Origin: Odiellus spinosus
Lineage: Eukaryota; Arthropoda; Arachnida; Opiliones; Phalangiidae
Assembly (NCBI GenBank): GCA_963920705.1
Contig: OY987240.1
Coordinates: 4,449,426-4,513,425 of the forward strand
Length of the DNA stretch: 64,000 nt
Direction: 5' to 3'
Made by a program: the position numbers and the translations under genes. The notes beneath the pieces are model-generated. The model was not told where the DNA came from. It saw nothing but the letters and a program-made list of their open reading frames with translations, and searched no databases. Shown one piece after another: positions 1 through 10,185 of the stretch (the first letter of the stretch is position 1; every line of letters starts with the position of its first letter).

Positions 1-339
1 GTTTAAAGCGTAATGGGAAAAATATGAAGATTTCGCTGCGGCTGTCGGAGGTACTAACATCAAAAATGATGAAAAAATTATTTTAAATTTGGTTTAAGGG
101 AAATGGGGAAAATATAAAGATTTCGCTGCGGTTGACGGAGGTGTTAACATCAAAAATGATGAAAAAATAAATTTTAATTGGGATTAAAGGTCACTGGTAA
201 AAATGTAGAGATTTGACTGGAATCAAGTGCGGCTGCCGGAGGTATTAACATAAAAAATTATGAAAAAATTAATTTTAATTGGGATTAAAGGGCACTGGTA
301 AAAATGTAGAGATTTGACTGAATCAAGTGCGGCTGCCCC
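1..339. repeat. ~100 bp tandem satellite, left part
   Basis: Diverged tandem monomers of roughly 98-100 bp. Each carries a core close to 'ttaacatcaaaaatgatg', then an AT-rich stretch, 'gggattaaaggg', 'actggtaaaaatgtagag' and 'aatcaagtgcggctgcc'. The array is interrupted at 339 by the BEL/Pao element and resumes at 6304, because the last bases here (gcccc) are repeated on the other side of the insertion. The first two monomers are more diverged from the consensus than the third, as is usual near an array edge. No coding content. Confidence 0.9.
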
Positions 340-584
340 TGTAAAATATTCGAGAAATTAACGATACTGTTTTAAATTAAACTAAACGAGGTTTATTCTT
401 GACAGAAGTCATCGTTACATACGAGTTTTAAATTCAAAGTTACACTGATTATTAATATCAATTTTCTTCTACATTACAGTTCGGGTTCGATAATAAAAAA
501 CAACATTCTTATCTAAAATCTAATTTTTTATCTACAATGATCGGGGGTTTTTTTGTTATTGGTATTTTTGATCTATTTTCTACA
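340..584 (-). repeat. BEL/Pao 3' LTR
   Basis: 245 bp, starting tg and ending ca on the plus strand. It matches 6059-6303 base for base apart from the dinucleotide at the inner edge of the other copy. The purine-rich tract lies just inside it (see 585-600). Confidence 0.93.
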
Positions 585-600
585 ATCTCCCCGCCGATGG
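585..600 (-). other. Polypurine tract of the BEL/Pao element
   Basis: Read on the minus strand this is a G/A-rich run (cggcggggagat) ending directly at the 3' LTR, the normal place for plus-strand priming. Confidence 0.7.
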
Positions 601-620
601 CGAATTGATGAGTCCATCTT

Positions 621-3600
621 TTAATCAATTTCTAGAGGACATATCAAATCAATTGGTCTTTTGAGGATAACTTGTGACGGGAGACGAATGGTACACGAAC
701 GGATCTTTCCATCTCTGCCTTCGATTACTTCTTCGATACGAATCATCTTCCACATATGCCTAGGAAGGTTGTCGTCCTTTAACAGGGCCAAGTCTCCAGG
801 TTTAATCACGATTGATGAGGTTCTTTGGGATATTTGGTGAGCGGATTGTAGTTCAAGTAAATATTCCTTCCGCCATCGTTTCCAGAATTGATCTAGTAGT
901 CTTTGTTGAAGGTTCCAGCGACTTCTTAGTTCATCCTTCGTTTCTTGTTTGTTTAGTTTGGTCTTAGGATCAGGGGGTAAGGATGTTTTTCTGCGTCCAG
1001 TGAGAAAATGACTCGGGGTTAATGGTTCTTCGTCATATTCCTCGCCAATGCAGGTAATTGGTCGGGAGTTTAAAACGGCTTCTACCTCGGTTAGTACAGT
1101 GGACACTTCTTCAAAGGACAAAAAGGATCGGCCAAGTATTTTCTTGAGGCAAGATTTTGTGGATCGAACTAGACGCTCGTAAAACCCGCCCCACCAGGCG
1201 GCGCGTTCTACAATATACTTCCAGACAATTCCTTGTTGTCCAAAGAAATCCTTTACTTCGTCGTTATTAATTCGTTTCCACAACAACTGTAGTTCTCGGT
1301 CGGTTCTTTTGAAGGTCAGAGCGTTATCGCTATAGATGACTTTAAGCATTCCTCTACGTGAAATGAATCGTCGAAAGGCTAAGAGAAAAGACGTTGATGA
1401 CATATCAGAGACCAGTTCTAGGTGTAACGCTCGTGTGACTCCGCAGGTAAATAATGCTATGTAAGATTTCTGTCTTTCGGAAATTCCTTTGGTGTAAATT
1501 GGCCCAGCAAAGTCAAGACCAGTGATTTCAAACGGTTCGGCTTGCCGAACTCGATCGGCAGGCAAAGGTGCGGTTTCTTCTTTCGTTGGTTGAACTCTGA
1601 GCTTCCTACAGATAAGACATCGTCCTATTCGCTTCTTAACTTGCTCTCTGGCCTTTAGTATCCAAAATCGTTCTCGAATTTTGGCCATAGTAGAAGCGGT
1701 TCCCAAATGAAGTAGCTTGTCGTGAGCGTAGTCTATTTGTAACTCCGAGAAATGATGTCCGTCTGGTAGTATGATGGGATGTTTCTCATCGTTAGTAAAT
1801 GTGGAATATTGCAGACGTCCACCGATTCGGATAACTTCCTCTTCATCTAGAGTTGGATTATACTTCAGAATAACAGAGTTCTCTGGTAATCTTTGTTCGA
1901 ACTTCAGGCTATTTAGTTCTTCAGCAAAACCTTCTTGTTGGGTTAGTTTAATCCAGTAGAGTTCAGCAGATTTTAATTCTTTTGCGGTTAAAGTTCCGAG
2001 AATTCTCATTTCAGCTGTTTTCTTGAGGTTCGAGATATATCTTTTGATCCAAGCAGTTATTCTGATAACCTTTGAGATAGAGCTGAAGTTTTTGAGTATA
2101 ATAATTGGTTCCAGGGTTCTAACATTGCAGATGAATTGGGCAATCGTGGTTGGAGTAGGTTTCAGTTCCTTGCGTATGTCGTTTTCTTCAATTTTTGATG
2201 TGTTATTTGGCCAATGAATTTCCGGTAAGCTGAGCCATGATGGTCCATTCCACCAGACATCGTTCCTTATAAGGTCATCTACTCCTTGTCCTCGGCTAAG
2301 GTAGTCTGCTGGATTTTCGAGACCGGGACAATGTTTCCATGACTGTGGTTCAGTCAACTGTTGAATTTCGGTTACTCTATTACTTATAAAGGGTTTCCAG
2401 CGGCTGGCTTGGCCTTTAATCCAATGGATAGCGACATGGGAATCGCTCCAGTAGAAGATCGTTGGATCTTTATCCTTGAAGTTATTTCTGATGCGGTGAA
2501 TAAATCTGGCTCCAACGAGGGCGCCCATCAATTCAAGTCTTGGAATAGTGAGAGTTTTAATAGGAGCGACACGGCTTCTTGAGCCGATTAGAGTGACGTT
2601 AATTTTTCCTTTCGTTGACGTAGTACGTATATACAAGCATGCTCCGTAGGCCTTCTGGCTTGCGTCCGTATAACAATGTAGTTGTACAGTGGCTTCGAGG
2701 TAGGAGCCGGATTGTAAATAACTCCTCGGGATCCTGAGTCCATTTAATAAGGATAGTTCTTTGCACCATGATTTCCAACGACGAATTATATCTTCTGGCA
2801 GTTCATCGTCCCAACTACATCCTTTTTCCCATATGGCTTGGAACAAGATCTTAACCGTTATTGTGAATGGCATAATGAGTCCAAGCGGGTCGAATATTCT
2901 GGCCGAGGCGCTAAGTACGCATCTCTTCGTATCGTTAAGAGAAATCAGGTAGTCCAAAAGGCTTTCTACATTGAAGAGAAATGTATCATTTTTCTTGTCC
3001 CACGAGAGACCCAAAACCTTAAGTGAGCAAGGTGAGGAAAAATCAATTTGTTCTGTCGTTGTTTTAATACATCCTTCAGTTCTCCATTTTTCTTCCAATT
3101 CTTTCGAACTGCTCTGCCATTTTCTAAGCGACATATTTGCGTCCCTCAAGATGGCCGTGGCTAGCTTAGATTCTTCCAAGGCGTCTTGTTCGCTATGAGC
3201 TCCGGATATGAGGTCATCTACATATAAATCTTCGTTCAACTTCTTGCAGATAATCTCATGTTGACTCTCATATTTCTTCACATGATGACGTATGGTGGCA
3301 GACAACAAAAATGGACTTGATGTCGTTCCAAATAGTACTCGCTTAAAGCAATAAGTTTCGATTTTTAAGTTCTTCTCCGGGACTAGCGGGTTTTCTGACC
3401 ATAAAAACCGGACAGAAACTTGATCTTCTTCTCTAAGTGAAATTTGTAAAAATGCTTGCGCAACATCCGAGACATAAGCGACCTTGTATATCCGAAATCT
3501 CACCAGTACGTCCAACAAGTCAGGATTTAAATTTGGACCTGATAATAAACATTCGTTTAATGAAGGGCTTCCGGGGTCGTGAGCCGAGCCGTCGAAAACA

Positions 3601-5960
3601 ATTCTAACTTTAGTCGTTGTTCTTTCTTCCTTGATCACTGGTTGATGGGGAAGATAAAATTGTCTCGCTCTTGTGGGTTCATCTTCGGACATAGTGACTT
3701 TTTCAATAATCCCTTTATCTTCATAATCTTGAATGATTGACTTGTAGTTGTCGTACAATAATGGATCCCGATGAAATATTTTGGTTAGATTTAAGTATCT
3801 TCTCTTTACTCCGGCGTAATTGCTAGTAAGTTCGGGATGTTCATCTTTCCAAGGTAAAGACACTTGATATCGTCCGTTTATGAACTTAATTCCTTGTTCG
3901 AACTTATTTATCGCTTCCTGATGCTCCATGGATGATTGGTCTTTGCTTTCCACTATACCCAAAGATTCAATTTCCCAATGGGCTCGAAGAATTCTATTTA
4001 GTTCAGCTTCTTGAATTATGACGTTAGAAATTGAGACTGTAGAAATGGCCGACGAGACTTGCATGCTTAATACTGACGTTGGACCATGTATTAACCATCC
4101 GAAATCGCTCTCAATGGAGACCAAATTCTCGTTCAACCTTTCAATTTTTCCACTCAAAAGACTCCAATAGTACTCTGTACCAATTAGGATGTGAAGCTCA
4201 TCACTGCAATCTTTGCCATTCGGGATTTCATCAGCAAGGCGTAGCCCTCTTCGTCCAACCTCTCTTCGTACATCGTTGCCAGGAACTTCAATTTTTGCTG
4301 TGGTAATTTCAGGCGATTCGACTGCCTCTAAAGTTATGGTTTTGTCATTATAGAGACTCTTGATTGTAACCTTTACTCTTCGGCAATGCATTGTTTCTGG
4401 GCTGTCGCTACCAAACGCATGTACTTGAAGTAGCTCTTCTCCGACTACGGGAAGGTTAAGTTCCTGAGACGTATTTCTTTTTATGAATATCCTTTGGCTT
4501 CCTCCATCTAAGAGTACCCGTACTAATTTCTCCTTTGTTCCGTTCTGAAGTCTGATTACTGCTGTTTGAAGTAATATGGTATTTGATCTTCCGCAAGTGG
4601 TTGCTGATAGTTGTACCGTCGTGTCTTCTTTAGTTTCATTCTTCTTTTGTCCACACACGGATGTGTGGTGTCTTCTTTGGCAGTGAGAACAGGTAAGTTT
4701 AACTCTACAATCCCTTGCTAGATGATGACCGGAAACGCAGACATAGCAACGACCTTTCTTCAGTAGTATAGTTTTCCGGTTTTCAACGCTTCTGAACTTC
4801 TCGCAATTTTCTGATTTGTGTGTAGCTTCATCGCAAAACGTACAGGCTTCGACGGTTTTTGAAATCGTGTTTAGTGCAGCCGCAGAATGTTCTGTTGATG
4901 GCTTGTATCTTGATTGGAAATCGTACTTGTTTGAAGTTTTGAAATGTTTAGAATCTAGTGGCTTTTGATATCTTCGGATTTCTTCTGGTTCTTGAGACCT
5001 TTTTTCGTGTTTTGTATATGACAAGGATCTCTCTCTGCTCTCCACTTCATGACGCATGAATGACAGCAGTTGGGAGACGTCTTCGGTTTCTTCTGGTGAT
5101 CTCTTTTGTCTACAGTATTCCAACGCAATATCCGAAGGAACCAACTTTAGAATTATAGAACTAATTACACCTGCATACGTGCCTGTTGCTTCACCCACGT
5201 TTATTAGGCTTTTGACTTCGATTTCGCATCGGTCGTAGAGTCTTCGAAGGGCAGCCAAATCCGATGATTTTCTCACTGGGGACATATCCAACAACCTGTT
5301 CGTGTGTGTATTTCTAATCATGTCCATCCTTCCGAATCGATCCTTGAGTATCTTAATGGCAACCAAGTAATTTTCGTCACTCAATGTCAATCCGGTTATA
5401 GAGTTGAGAGCTGTTCCGCCAAGGTATGATCTTAGATATACAAATTTGTCGATATTCCCAAGTGATTCGTCTTTATGGATTGTAACTTCAAATTGTGGCC
5501 AAAACTGCATCCACTCAATTACGTCTCCAAAGAACTTTCCAAGTTCCAATTTGGGAAGTCTTGTTCTCACGGCGGGTAGTCTTTGAACTTCATTATCCAA
5601 AATTGTTTCGTCGCTTGCCGTGCTGTTTATCCGTTGTCGATTTCTAGTTTCCGTTCGTAATTTATTTTTAATCTTCGCTTTTGAATGGATAATGTCGGCT
5701 TCATATACTTCAGATGCAAGTATGTCAGCTTCAAATTCTTCTTCGTCTTCAAGATTGTTTTCAATTATGTCATTCAAGTCTTTTAGTACCTGGTTTTTGT
5801 TAACAAGTTGTTCTAAGAAACCCTCCAGTACATCCGTTGAACACTCCAGCTCGTCTTCAATGACTTTGTCTATCTTCTTTATTAACTTTGACACCTGTTG
5901 TCTATGAACCGTTCGTTTCTTCTTTTTTCGATCAAATTGCTTCGCCGTTGATTCTGCCAT
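621..5960 (-). CDS. BEL/Pao gag-pol polyprotein (1779 aa)
   Basis: One uninterrupted frame for all retrotransposon functions. In order: a lysine-rich N-terminus; a DUF1759-type gag region from about residue 134; three Cys/His knuckles (CTFCDEATHKSENC near 372, then CYVC..H..C and CSHC..H..C); a DUF1758/A17-type aspartic protease with LLDGGSQ near 485 (DGG in place of the usual DSG/DTG, a variant I believe occurs in this family); reverse transcriptase with YVDD near 915; a Pao/A17 region and RNase H-like TDASQKAYG near 1093; an integrase zinc finger (HLG...CLIC, 1416-1449); the integrase core with D in GLDFAGP, D in SDNA and E in FYERL (about 1483, 1543, 1593); and a DUF5641-type tail. About 1.8 kaa is the usual length. 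The ATG at 5960 follows the leader and needs no frameshift. No inactivating change seen. Confidence 0.95.
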   Translation of the reverse strand: MAESTAKQFDRKKKKRTVHRQQVSKLIKKIDKVIEDELECSTDVLEGFLEQLVNKNQVLKDLNDIIENNLEDEEEFEADILASEVYEADIIHSKAKIKNKLRTETRNRQRINSTASDETILDNEVQRLPAVRTRLPKLELGKFFGDVIEWMQFWPQFEVTIHKDESLGNIDKFVYLRSYLGGTALNSITGLTLSDENYLVAIKILKDRFGRMDMIRNTHTNRLLDMSPVRKSSDLAALRRLYDRCEIEVKSLINVGEATGTYAGVISSIILKLVPSDIALEYCRQKRSPEETEDVSQLLSFMRHEVESRERSLSYTKHEKRSQEPEEIRRYQKPLDSKHFKTSNKYDFQSRYKPSTEHSAAALNTISKTVEACTFCDEATHKSENCEKFRSVENRKTILLKKGRCYVCVSGHHLARDCRVKLTCSHCQRRHHTSVCGQKKNETKEDTTVQLSATTCGRSNTILLQTAVIRLQNGTKEKLVRVLLDGGSQRIFIKRNTSQELNLPVVGEELLQVHAFGSDSPETMHCRRVKVTIKSLYNDKTITLEAVESPEITTAKIEVPGNDVRREVGRRGLRLADEIPNGKDCSDELHILIGTEYYWSLLSGKIERLNENLVSIESDFGWLIHGPTSVLSMQVSSAISTVSISNVIIQEAELNRILRAHWEIESLGIVESKDQSSMEHQEAINKFEQGIKFINGRYQVSLPWKDEHPELTSNYAGVKRRYLNLTKIFHRDPLLYDNYKSIIQDYEDKGIIEKVTMSEDEPTRARQFYLPHQPVIKEERTTTKVRIVFDGSAHDPGSPSLNECLLSGPNLNPDLLDVLVRFRIYKVAYVSDVAQAFLQISLREEDQVSVRFLWSENPLVPEKNLKIETYCFKRVLFGTTSSPFLLSATIRHHVKKYESQHEIICKKLNEDLYVDDLISGAHSEQDALEESKLATAILRDANMSLRKWQSSSKELEEKWRTEGCIKTTTEQIDFSSPCSLKVLGLSWDKKNDTFLFNVESLLDYLISLNDTKRCVLSASARIFDPLGLIMPFTITVKILFQAIWEKGCSWDDELPEDIIRRWKSWCKELSLLNGLRIPRSYLQSGSYLEATVQLHCYTDASQKAYGACLYIRTTSTKGKINVTLIGSRSRVAPIKTLTIPRLELMGALVGARFIHRIRNNFKDKDPTIFYWSDSHVAIHWIKGQASRWKPFISNRVTEIQQLTEPQSWKHCPGLENPADYLSRGQGVDDLIRNDVWWNGPSWLSLPEIHWPNNTSKIEENDIRKELKPTPTTIAQFICNVRTLEPIIILKNFSSISKVIRITAWIKRYISNLKKTAEMRILGTLTAKELKSAELYWIKLTQQEGFAEELNSLKFEQRLPENSVILKYNPTLDEEEVIRIGGRLQYSTFTNDEKHPIILPDGHHFSELQIDYAHDKLLHLGTASTMAKIRERFWILKAREQVKKRIGRCLICRKLRVQPTKEETAPLPADRVRQAEPFEITGLDFAGPIYTKGISERQKSYIALFTCGVTRALHLELVSDMSSTSFLLAFRRFISRRGMLKVIYSDNALTFKRTDRELQLLWKRINNDEVKDFFGQQGIVWKYIVERAAWWGGFYERLVRSTKSCLKKILGRSFLSFEEVSTVLTEVEAVLNSRPITCIGEEYDEEPLTPSHFLTGRRKTSLPPDPKTKLNKQETKDELRSRWNLQQRLLDQFWKRWRKEYLLELQSAHQISQRTSSIVIKPGDLALLKDDNLPRHMWKMIRIEEVIEGRDGKIRSCTIRLPSQVILKRPIDLICPLEID

Positions 5961-6040
5961 TTAATTACAGTATGTCCTAAAGGTTCTCGAAAATCCTGAA
6001 TCCGTTAATACTAGTCCGCGACTTTGATAACTAGCCTATC

Positions 6041-6058
6041 TCCCGGGTTTCGGCACCA
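6041..6058 (-). other. Primer binding site of the BEL/Pao element
   Basis: The plus strand reads tcccgggtttcggcacca, a tRNA 3' end including CCA. Its complement lies immediately downstream of the 5' LTR on the minus strand, the correct place for minus-strand DNA priming. I did not assign the tRNA isotype. Confidence 0.8.
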
Positions 6059-6303
6059 TCTAAAATATTCGAGAAATTAACGATACTGTTTTAAATTAAA
6101 CTAAACGAGGTTTATTCTTGACAGAAGTCATCGTTACATACGAGTTTTAAATTCAAAGTTACACTGATTATTAATATCAATTTTCTTCTACATTACAGTT
6201 CGGGTTCGATAATAAAAAACAACATTCTTATCTAAAATCTAATTTTTTATCTACAATGATCGGGGGTTTTTTTGTTATTGGTATTTTTGATCTATTTTCT
6301 ACA
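6059..6303 (-). repeat. BEL/Pao 5' LTR
   Basis: 245 bp copy of 340-584. It drives transcription leftwards into the polyprotein. Its inner terminal dinucleotide (plus-strand tc) differs from the canonical tg of the other LTR; otherwise the two are the same. The flanking duplication gcccc follows at 6304-6308. Confidence 0.93.
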
Positions 6304-7890
6304 GCCCCAGCTATTAACATCAAAAATTATGAAAAAATTAATTTTAATTGGGATTAAAGGGCACTGATAAAAATGTAGATATTTTACTGAATCAAGTGCA
6401 GCTGCCCCAGCTATTAGCATCAAAATAATGAAAAAAATCATTTTAATTGGGTTTAAAGGGCACTGGTAAAAATGCAGAGATTTGACTGAATCAAGTGCGG
6501 CTGCCCCAGCTATTAACATCAAAAATAATGAAAAAATTTATTTTAATTGGGATTAAAGGGCACTGGTAAAAATGCAGAGATTTGACTGAATCAAGTGCGG
6601 CTGCCCCAGCTATTAACATCAAAAATTATGAAAAAATTAATTTTAATTGGGATTAAAGGGTACTGGTAAAAATGTAGAGATTTAACTGAATTAAGTGCGG
6701 CTGCCAAAGCTATTAACATCAAAAATAATGAAAAAATTAATTTTAATTGGGATTAAAGGGCACTGGTAAAAATGTAGAGATTTAACTGAATCAAGTGCAG
6801 CTGCCCCAGCTATTAACATCAAAAATAACGAAAATTTTTATTTTAAATGGGTTTAAAGGGCACTGGTAAAAATGCAGAGATTTGACTGAATCAAGTGCGG
6901 CTGCCCCAGCTATTAACATCAAAAATAATGAAAAAATTAATTTTAATTGGGATTAAAGGGCACTGGTAAAAATGTAGAGATTTGACTGAATCAAGTGCGG
7001 CTGCCCCAGCTATTAACATCAAAAATTATGAAAAAATTAATTTTAATTGGGATTAAAGGGCACTGGTAAAAATGTAGATATTTAACTGAATCAGGTGCAG
7101 CTGCCCCAGCTATTAGCATCAAAAATAATGAAAAAAATCATTTTAATTGGGTTTAAAGGGCACTGGTAAAAATGCAGAGATTTGACTGAATCAAGTGCGG
7201 CTGCCCCAGCTATTAACATCAAAAATAATGAAAAAATTTATTTTAATTGGGATTAAAGGGCACTGGTAAAAATGCAGAGATTTGACTGAATCAAGTGCGG
7301 CTGCCCCAGCTATTAACATCAAAAATAATGAAAAAATTAATTTTAATTGGGATTAAAGGGTACTGGTAAAAATGTAGAGATTTAACTGAACTAAGTGCGG
7401 CTGCCAAAGCTATTAACATCAAAAATAATGTAAAAATTAATTTTAATTGGGATTAAAGGGCACTGGTAAAAATGTAGAGATTTAACTGAATCAAGTGCAG
7501 CTGCCCCAGCTATTAACATCAAAAATAATGAAAATTTTTATTTTAAATGGGTTTAAAGGGCACTGGTAAAAATGCAGAGATTTGACTAAATCAAGTGCGG
7601 CTGCCCCAGCTATTAACATCAAAAATAATGAAAAAATTAATTTTAATTGGGATTAAAGGGCACTGGTAAAAATGTAGAAATTTGACTGAATCAAGTGCTG
7701 CTGCCGAGCTATTAACATCAAAAATGATGAAAAAATTAACTTTAATTGGGATTAAAGGGCACTGGTAAAAATGTAGAAATTTGACTGAATAGAGTGCTGC
7801 TGCCGCTGCTATTAACATCAAAAATGATGAAAACATTAATTTTAATTGGGATTAAAGGGCACTGGTAAAAATGTAGAGATTTGACTGAAT
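6304..7890. repeat. ~100 bp satellite with a 700 bp higher-order repeat
   Basis: About 16 monomers of 99-100 bp; the core 'agctattaacatc' recurs at 6310, 6410, 6510 and so on to about 7810. Variants recur with a period of seven monomers. The 'attagcat' monomer is at 6411 and 7111, the 'gggtactgg' monomer at about 6658 and 7358, the 'ctgccaaagc' boundary at 6701 and 7401, and the 'atttttattttaaatgggttt' type at about 6835 and 7535. This is a 700 bp higher-order repeat, 6310-7009 and 7010-7709. Reading frames here are by-products of the repeat. Confidence 0.92.
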
Positions 7891-8400
7891 CACTTTTTAA
7901 AGGGCTTGTATTTTAATGTAGAACTTAACACTTTCGTGTTAGACTGAAGTGACAGATATTATATCAAAAATGTATTTGCGAACAAAGACCCAGAAGGACA
8001 TGTTATGGCCTTGAATGTCTGAAGTGACAGATATTAAATTTTCTTTTAAAACATTAAATTTTAATACAATTAAATTTTCTTTTAAAACATGAAATTTAAA
8101 AATAATTAGATTTTCTTTTAAAACGAAATTTAAATATAATCACAATCTGGCACGATTTAGAGTTTCAAATTTCAAAACAACTGATTTTATTCACTCGGAA
8201 ATATTTAAGAAAAAACATAACAGACGATTTTCTCCCATTGACGCTTAACATTAAATTTCGCTTAATTATTTTCCAGGGATTACGTGTCAAACAAAACGAA
8301 ACTTTTCGTTCGATTGAAAAATTTACTTAATTTAGCTTTGGCTTTAGGCATAGAATCAAAGTTCTATGATCTGATCTCATACCTTAATTGGATAAGGTTT
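7891..8400. other. AT-rich spacer between two satellites
   Basis: No gene seen. It contains a direct repeat of 'ctgaagtgacagatatta' (about 7944 and 8021) and three near-copies of 'aaattttcttttaaaaca' between 8036 and 8120. Confidence 0.6.
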
Positions 8401-10185
8401 TCTATGGATAATGTTTTATTACAACTCCCGACTTTAGTCGAGGCAATTCGTTCATGTTACCTTATGAATGCTAATACAAGGAATTTAAAGGGAATAAAAA
8501 TTCCCCATATTTTAATTTTTAATCTAGGTTGCAAACGAACAAACCTAATCCATGGATAATGTTTTATTACAACTCCTCGACTTTAGTCGAAGCAATTCGT
8601 TCATGTTAGCTTGTGAATGCTTATACAAGGAATTTAAAGGGAATAAAAAATCCCCAAATTTTAAATTTTATTCTAGGTTGCAAACGAACAAACCTAATCC
8701 ATGGATAATGTTTTATTACCACTCCTCGACTTTAGTCGAGGCAATTCGTTCATGTTACCTTATGAATGCTTATACAAGGAATTTAAAGGGAATAAAAATT
8801 TCCATATTTTAATTTTAATCTAGGTTGCAAACAATCAAACCTAATCCATGGATAATGTTTAATTACAACTCCTCGACTTTAGTCGAGGCAGTTCGTTCAT
8901 GTTTGCTTATGAATGCTTATACAAGGAATTTAAAGGGAATAAAAATTCCCCATATTTTAATTTTTAATCTAGGTTGCAAACGAACAAACCTAATCCATGG
9001 ATAATGTTTTCTTACAACTCCTCGACTTTAGTCGAGGCAATTCGTTCATGTTAGCTTATGAATGCTTATACAAGGAATTTAAAGGGAATAAAAAATCCCC
9101 AAATTTTAATTTTTAAAATGGGTTGCAAACGAACAAACCTAATCCATGGATAATGTTTTATTACAACTCCTCGACTTTAGTCGAGGCAATTCGTTCATGT
9201 TAGCTTGTGAATGCTTATACAAGGAATTTAAAGGGAATAAAAAATCCAGAAATTTTAAATTTTAATCTAGGTTGCAAACGAACAAACATAATCCATGGAT
9301 AATGTTTTATTACCACTCCTCGACTTTAGTCGAGGCAATTCGTTCATGTTACCTTATGAATGCTTATACAAGGAATTTAAAGGGAATAAAAATTCCCCAT
9401 ATTTTAATTTTTAATCTAGGTTGCAAACGAACAAACCTAATCCATGGATAATGTTTTCTTACAACTCCTCGACTTTAGTCGAGGCAATTCGTTCATGTTA
9501 GCTTATGAATGCTTATACAAGGAATTTAAAGGGAATAAAAAATCCCCAAATTTTAATTTTTAAAATAGGTTGCAAACGAACAAACCTAATCCATGGATAA
9601 TGTTTTATTACAACTGCTCGACTTTAGTCGAGGCAATTCGTTCATGTTAGCTTATGAATGCTTATACACGGAATTTAAAGGGATTAAAAAATCTCCAAAT
9701 TTTAATTTTTAAAATAGGTTGTAAACGAACAAACCTAATCCATGGATAATGTTTTGTTATAACTCCTCGATTTTAGTCGAGGGAGTTCGTTCATGTTAGC
9801 TTATGAATGCTTATACAAGGAATTTAAAGGGAATAAAAATTCCCATATTTTAATTTTTAATCTAGGTTTCAAACGAACAAACCTAATCCATGGATAATGA
9901 TTTATTACAACTCCTCGACTTTAGTCGAGGCAATTCGTTCATGTTAGCTTATGAATGCTTATACACGGAATTTAAAGGGATTAAAAAATCTCCAAATTTT
10001 AATTTTTAAAATAGGTTGTAAACGAACAAACCTAATCCATGGATAATGTTTTGTTATAACTCCTCGACTTTAGTCGAGGGAGTTCGTTCATGTTTGCTTA
10101 TGAATGCTTATACAAGGAATTTAAAGGGAATAAAAATTCCCCATATTTTAATTTTTAATCTAGGTTGCAAACGAACAAACCTAAT
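8401..10185. repeat. ~149 bp tandem satellite with internal palindrome
   Basis: About twelve tandem units of 147-150 bp, marked by 'ccatggataatgtttt' at 8550, 8699, 8846, 8995 and onward to about 10038. Each unit has the short inverted repeat cctcgactttagtcgagg and ends 'ggttgcaaacgaacaaacc'. Variants recur at multiples of the unit: 'tacacggaatttaaagggatt' at about 9665 and 9963 (dimer period ~298 bp), and 'gttttcttacaac' at about 9006 and 9452 (three units). Apparent reading frames are repeat artefacts. Confidence 0.92.

Larger units (their letters stand above)
340..6303 (-). mobile_element. Full-length BEL/Pao LTR retrotransposon
   Basis: A complete element on the minus strand. Two 245 bp LTRs (340-584 and 6059-6303) enclose a primer binding site, one long polyprotein frame and a purine-rich tract. 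The LTRs appear identical except at the inner terminal dinucleotide of the right copy (tc where the left has tg). The element is flanked by a 5 bp direct repeat gcccc (335-339 and 6304-6308), the target-duplication size expected for BEL/Pao. It sits inside the 100 bp satellite, so the pre-insertion site is clear. Near-identical LTRs plus an unbroken frame suggest a very recent insertion that may still be competent to transpose. Confidence 0.95.

Noticed and set aside
6292-7836. Minus-strand reading frames of 76 and 81 codons
   Set aside because: They translate the 100 bp satellite; the peptides repeat with the monomer and have no independent support.
8284-8812. Plus-strand frames of 86-91 codons
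   Set aside because: They lie on the 149 bp satellite and its edge and repeat the same text.
8401-10185. CRISPR-like array
   Set aside because: Regular spacing comes from whole ~149 bp tandem units; there are no unique spacers and the genome is eukaryotic.
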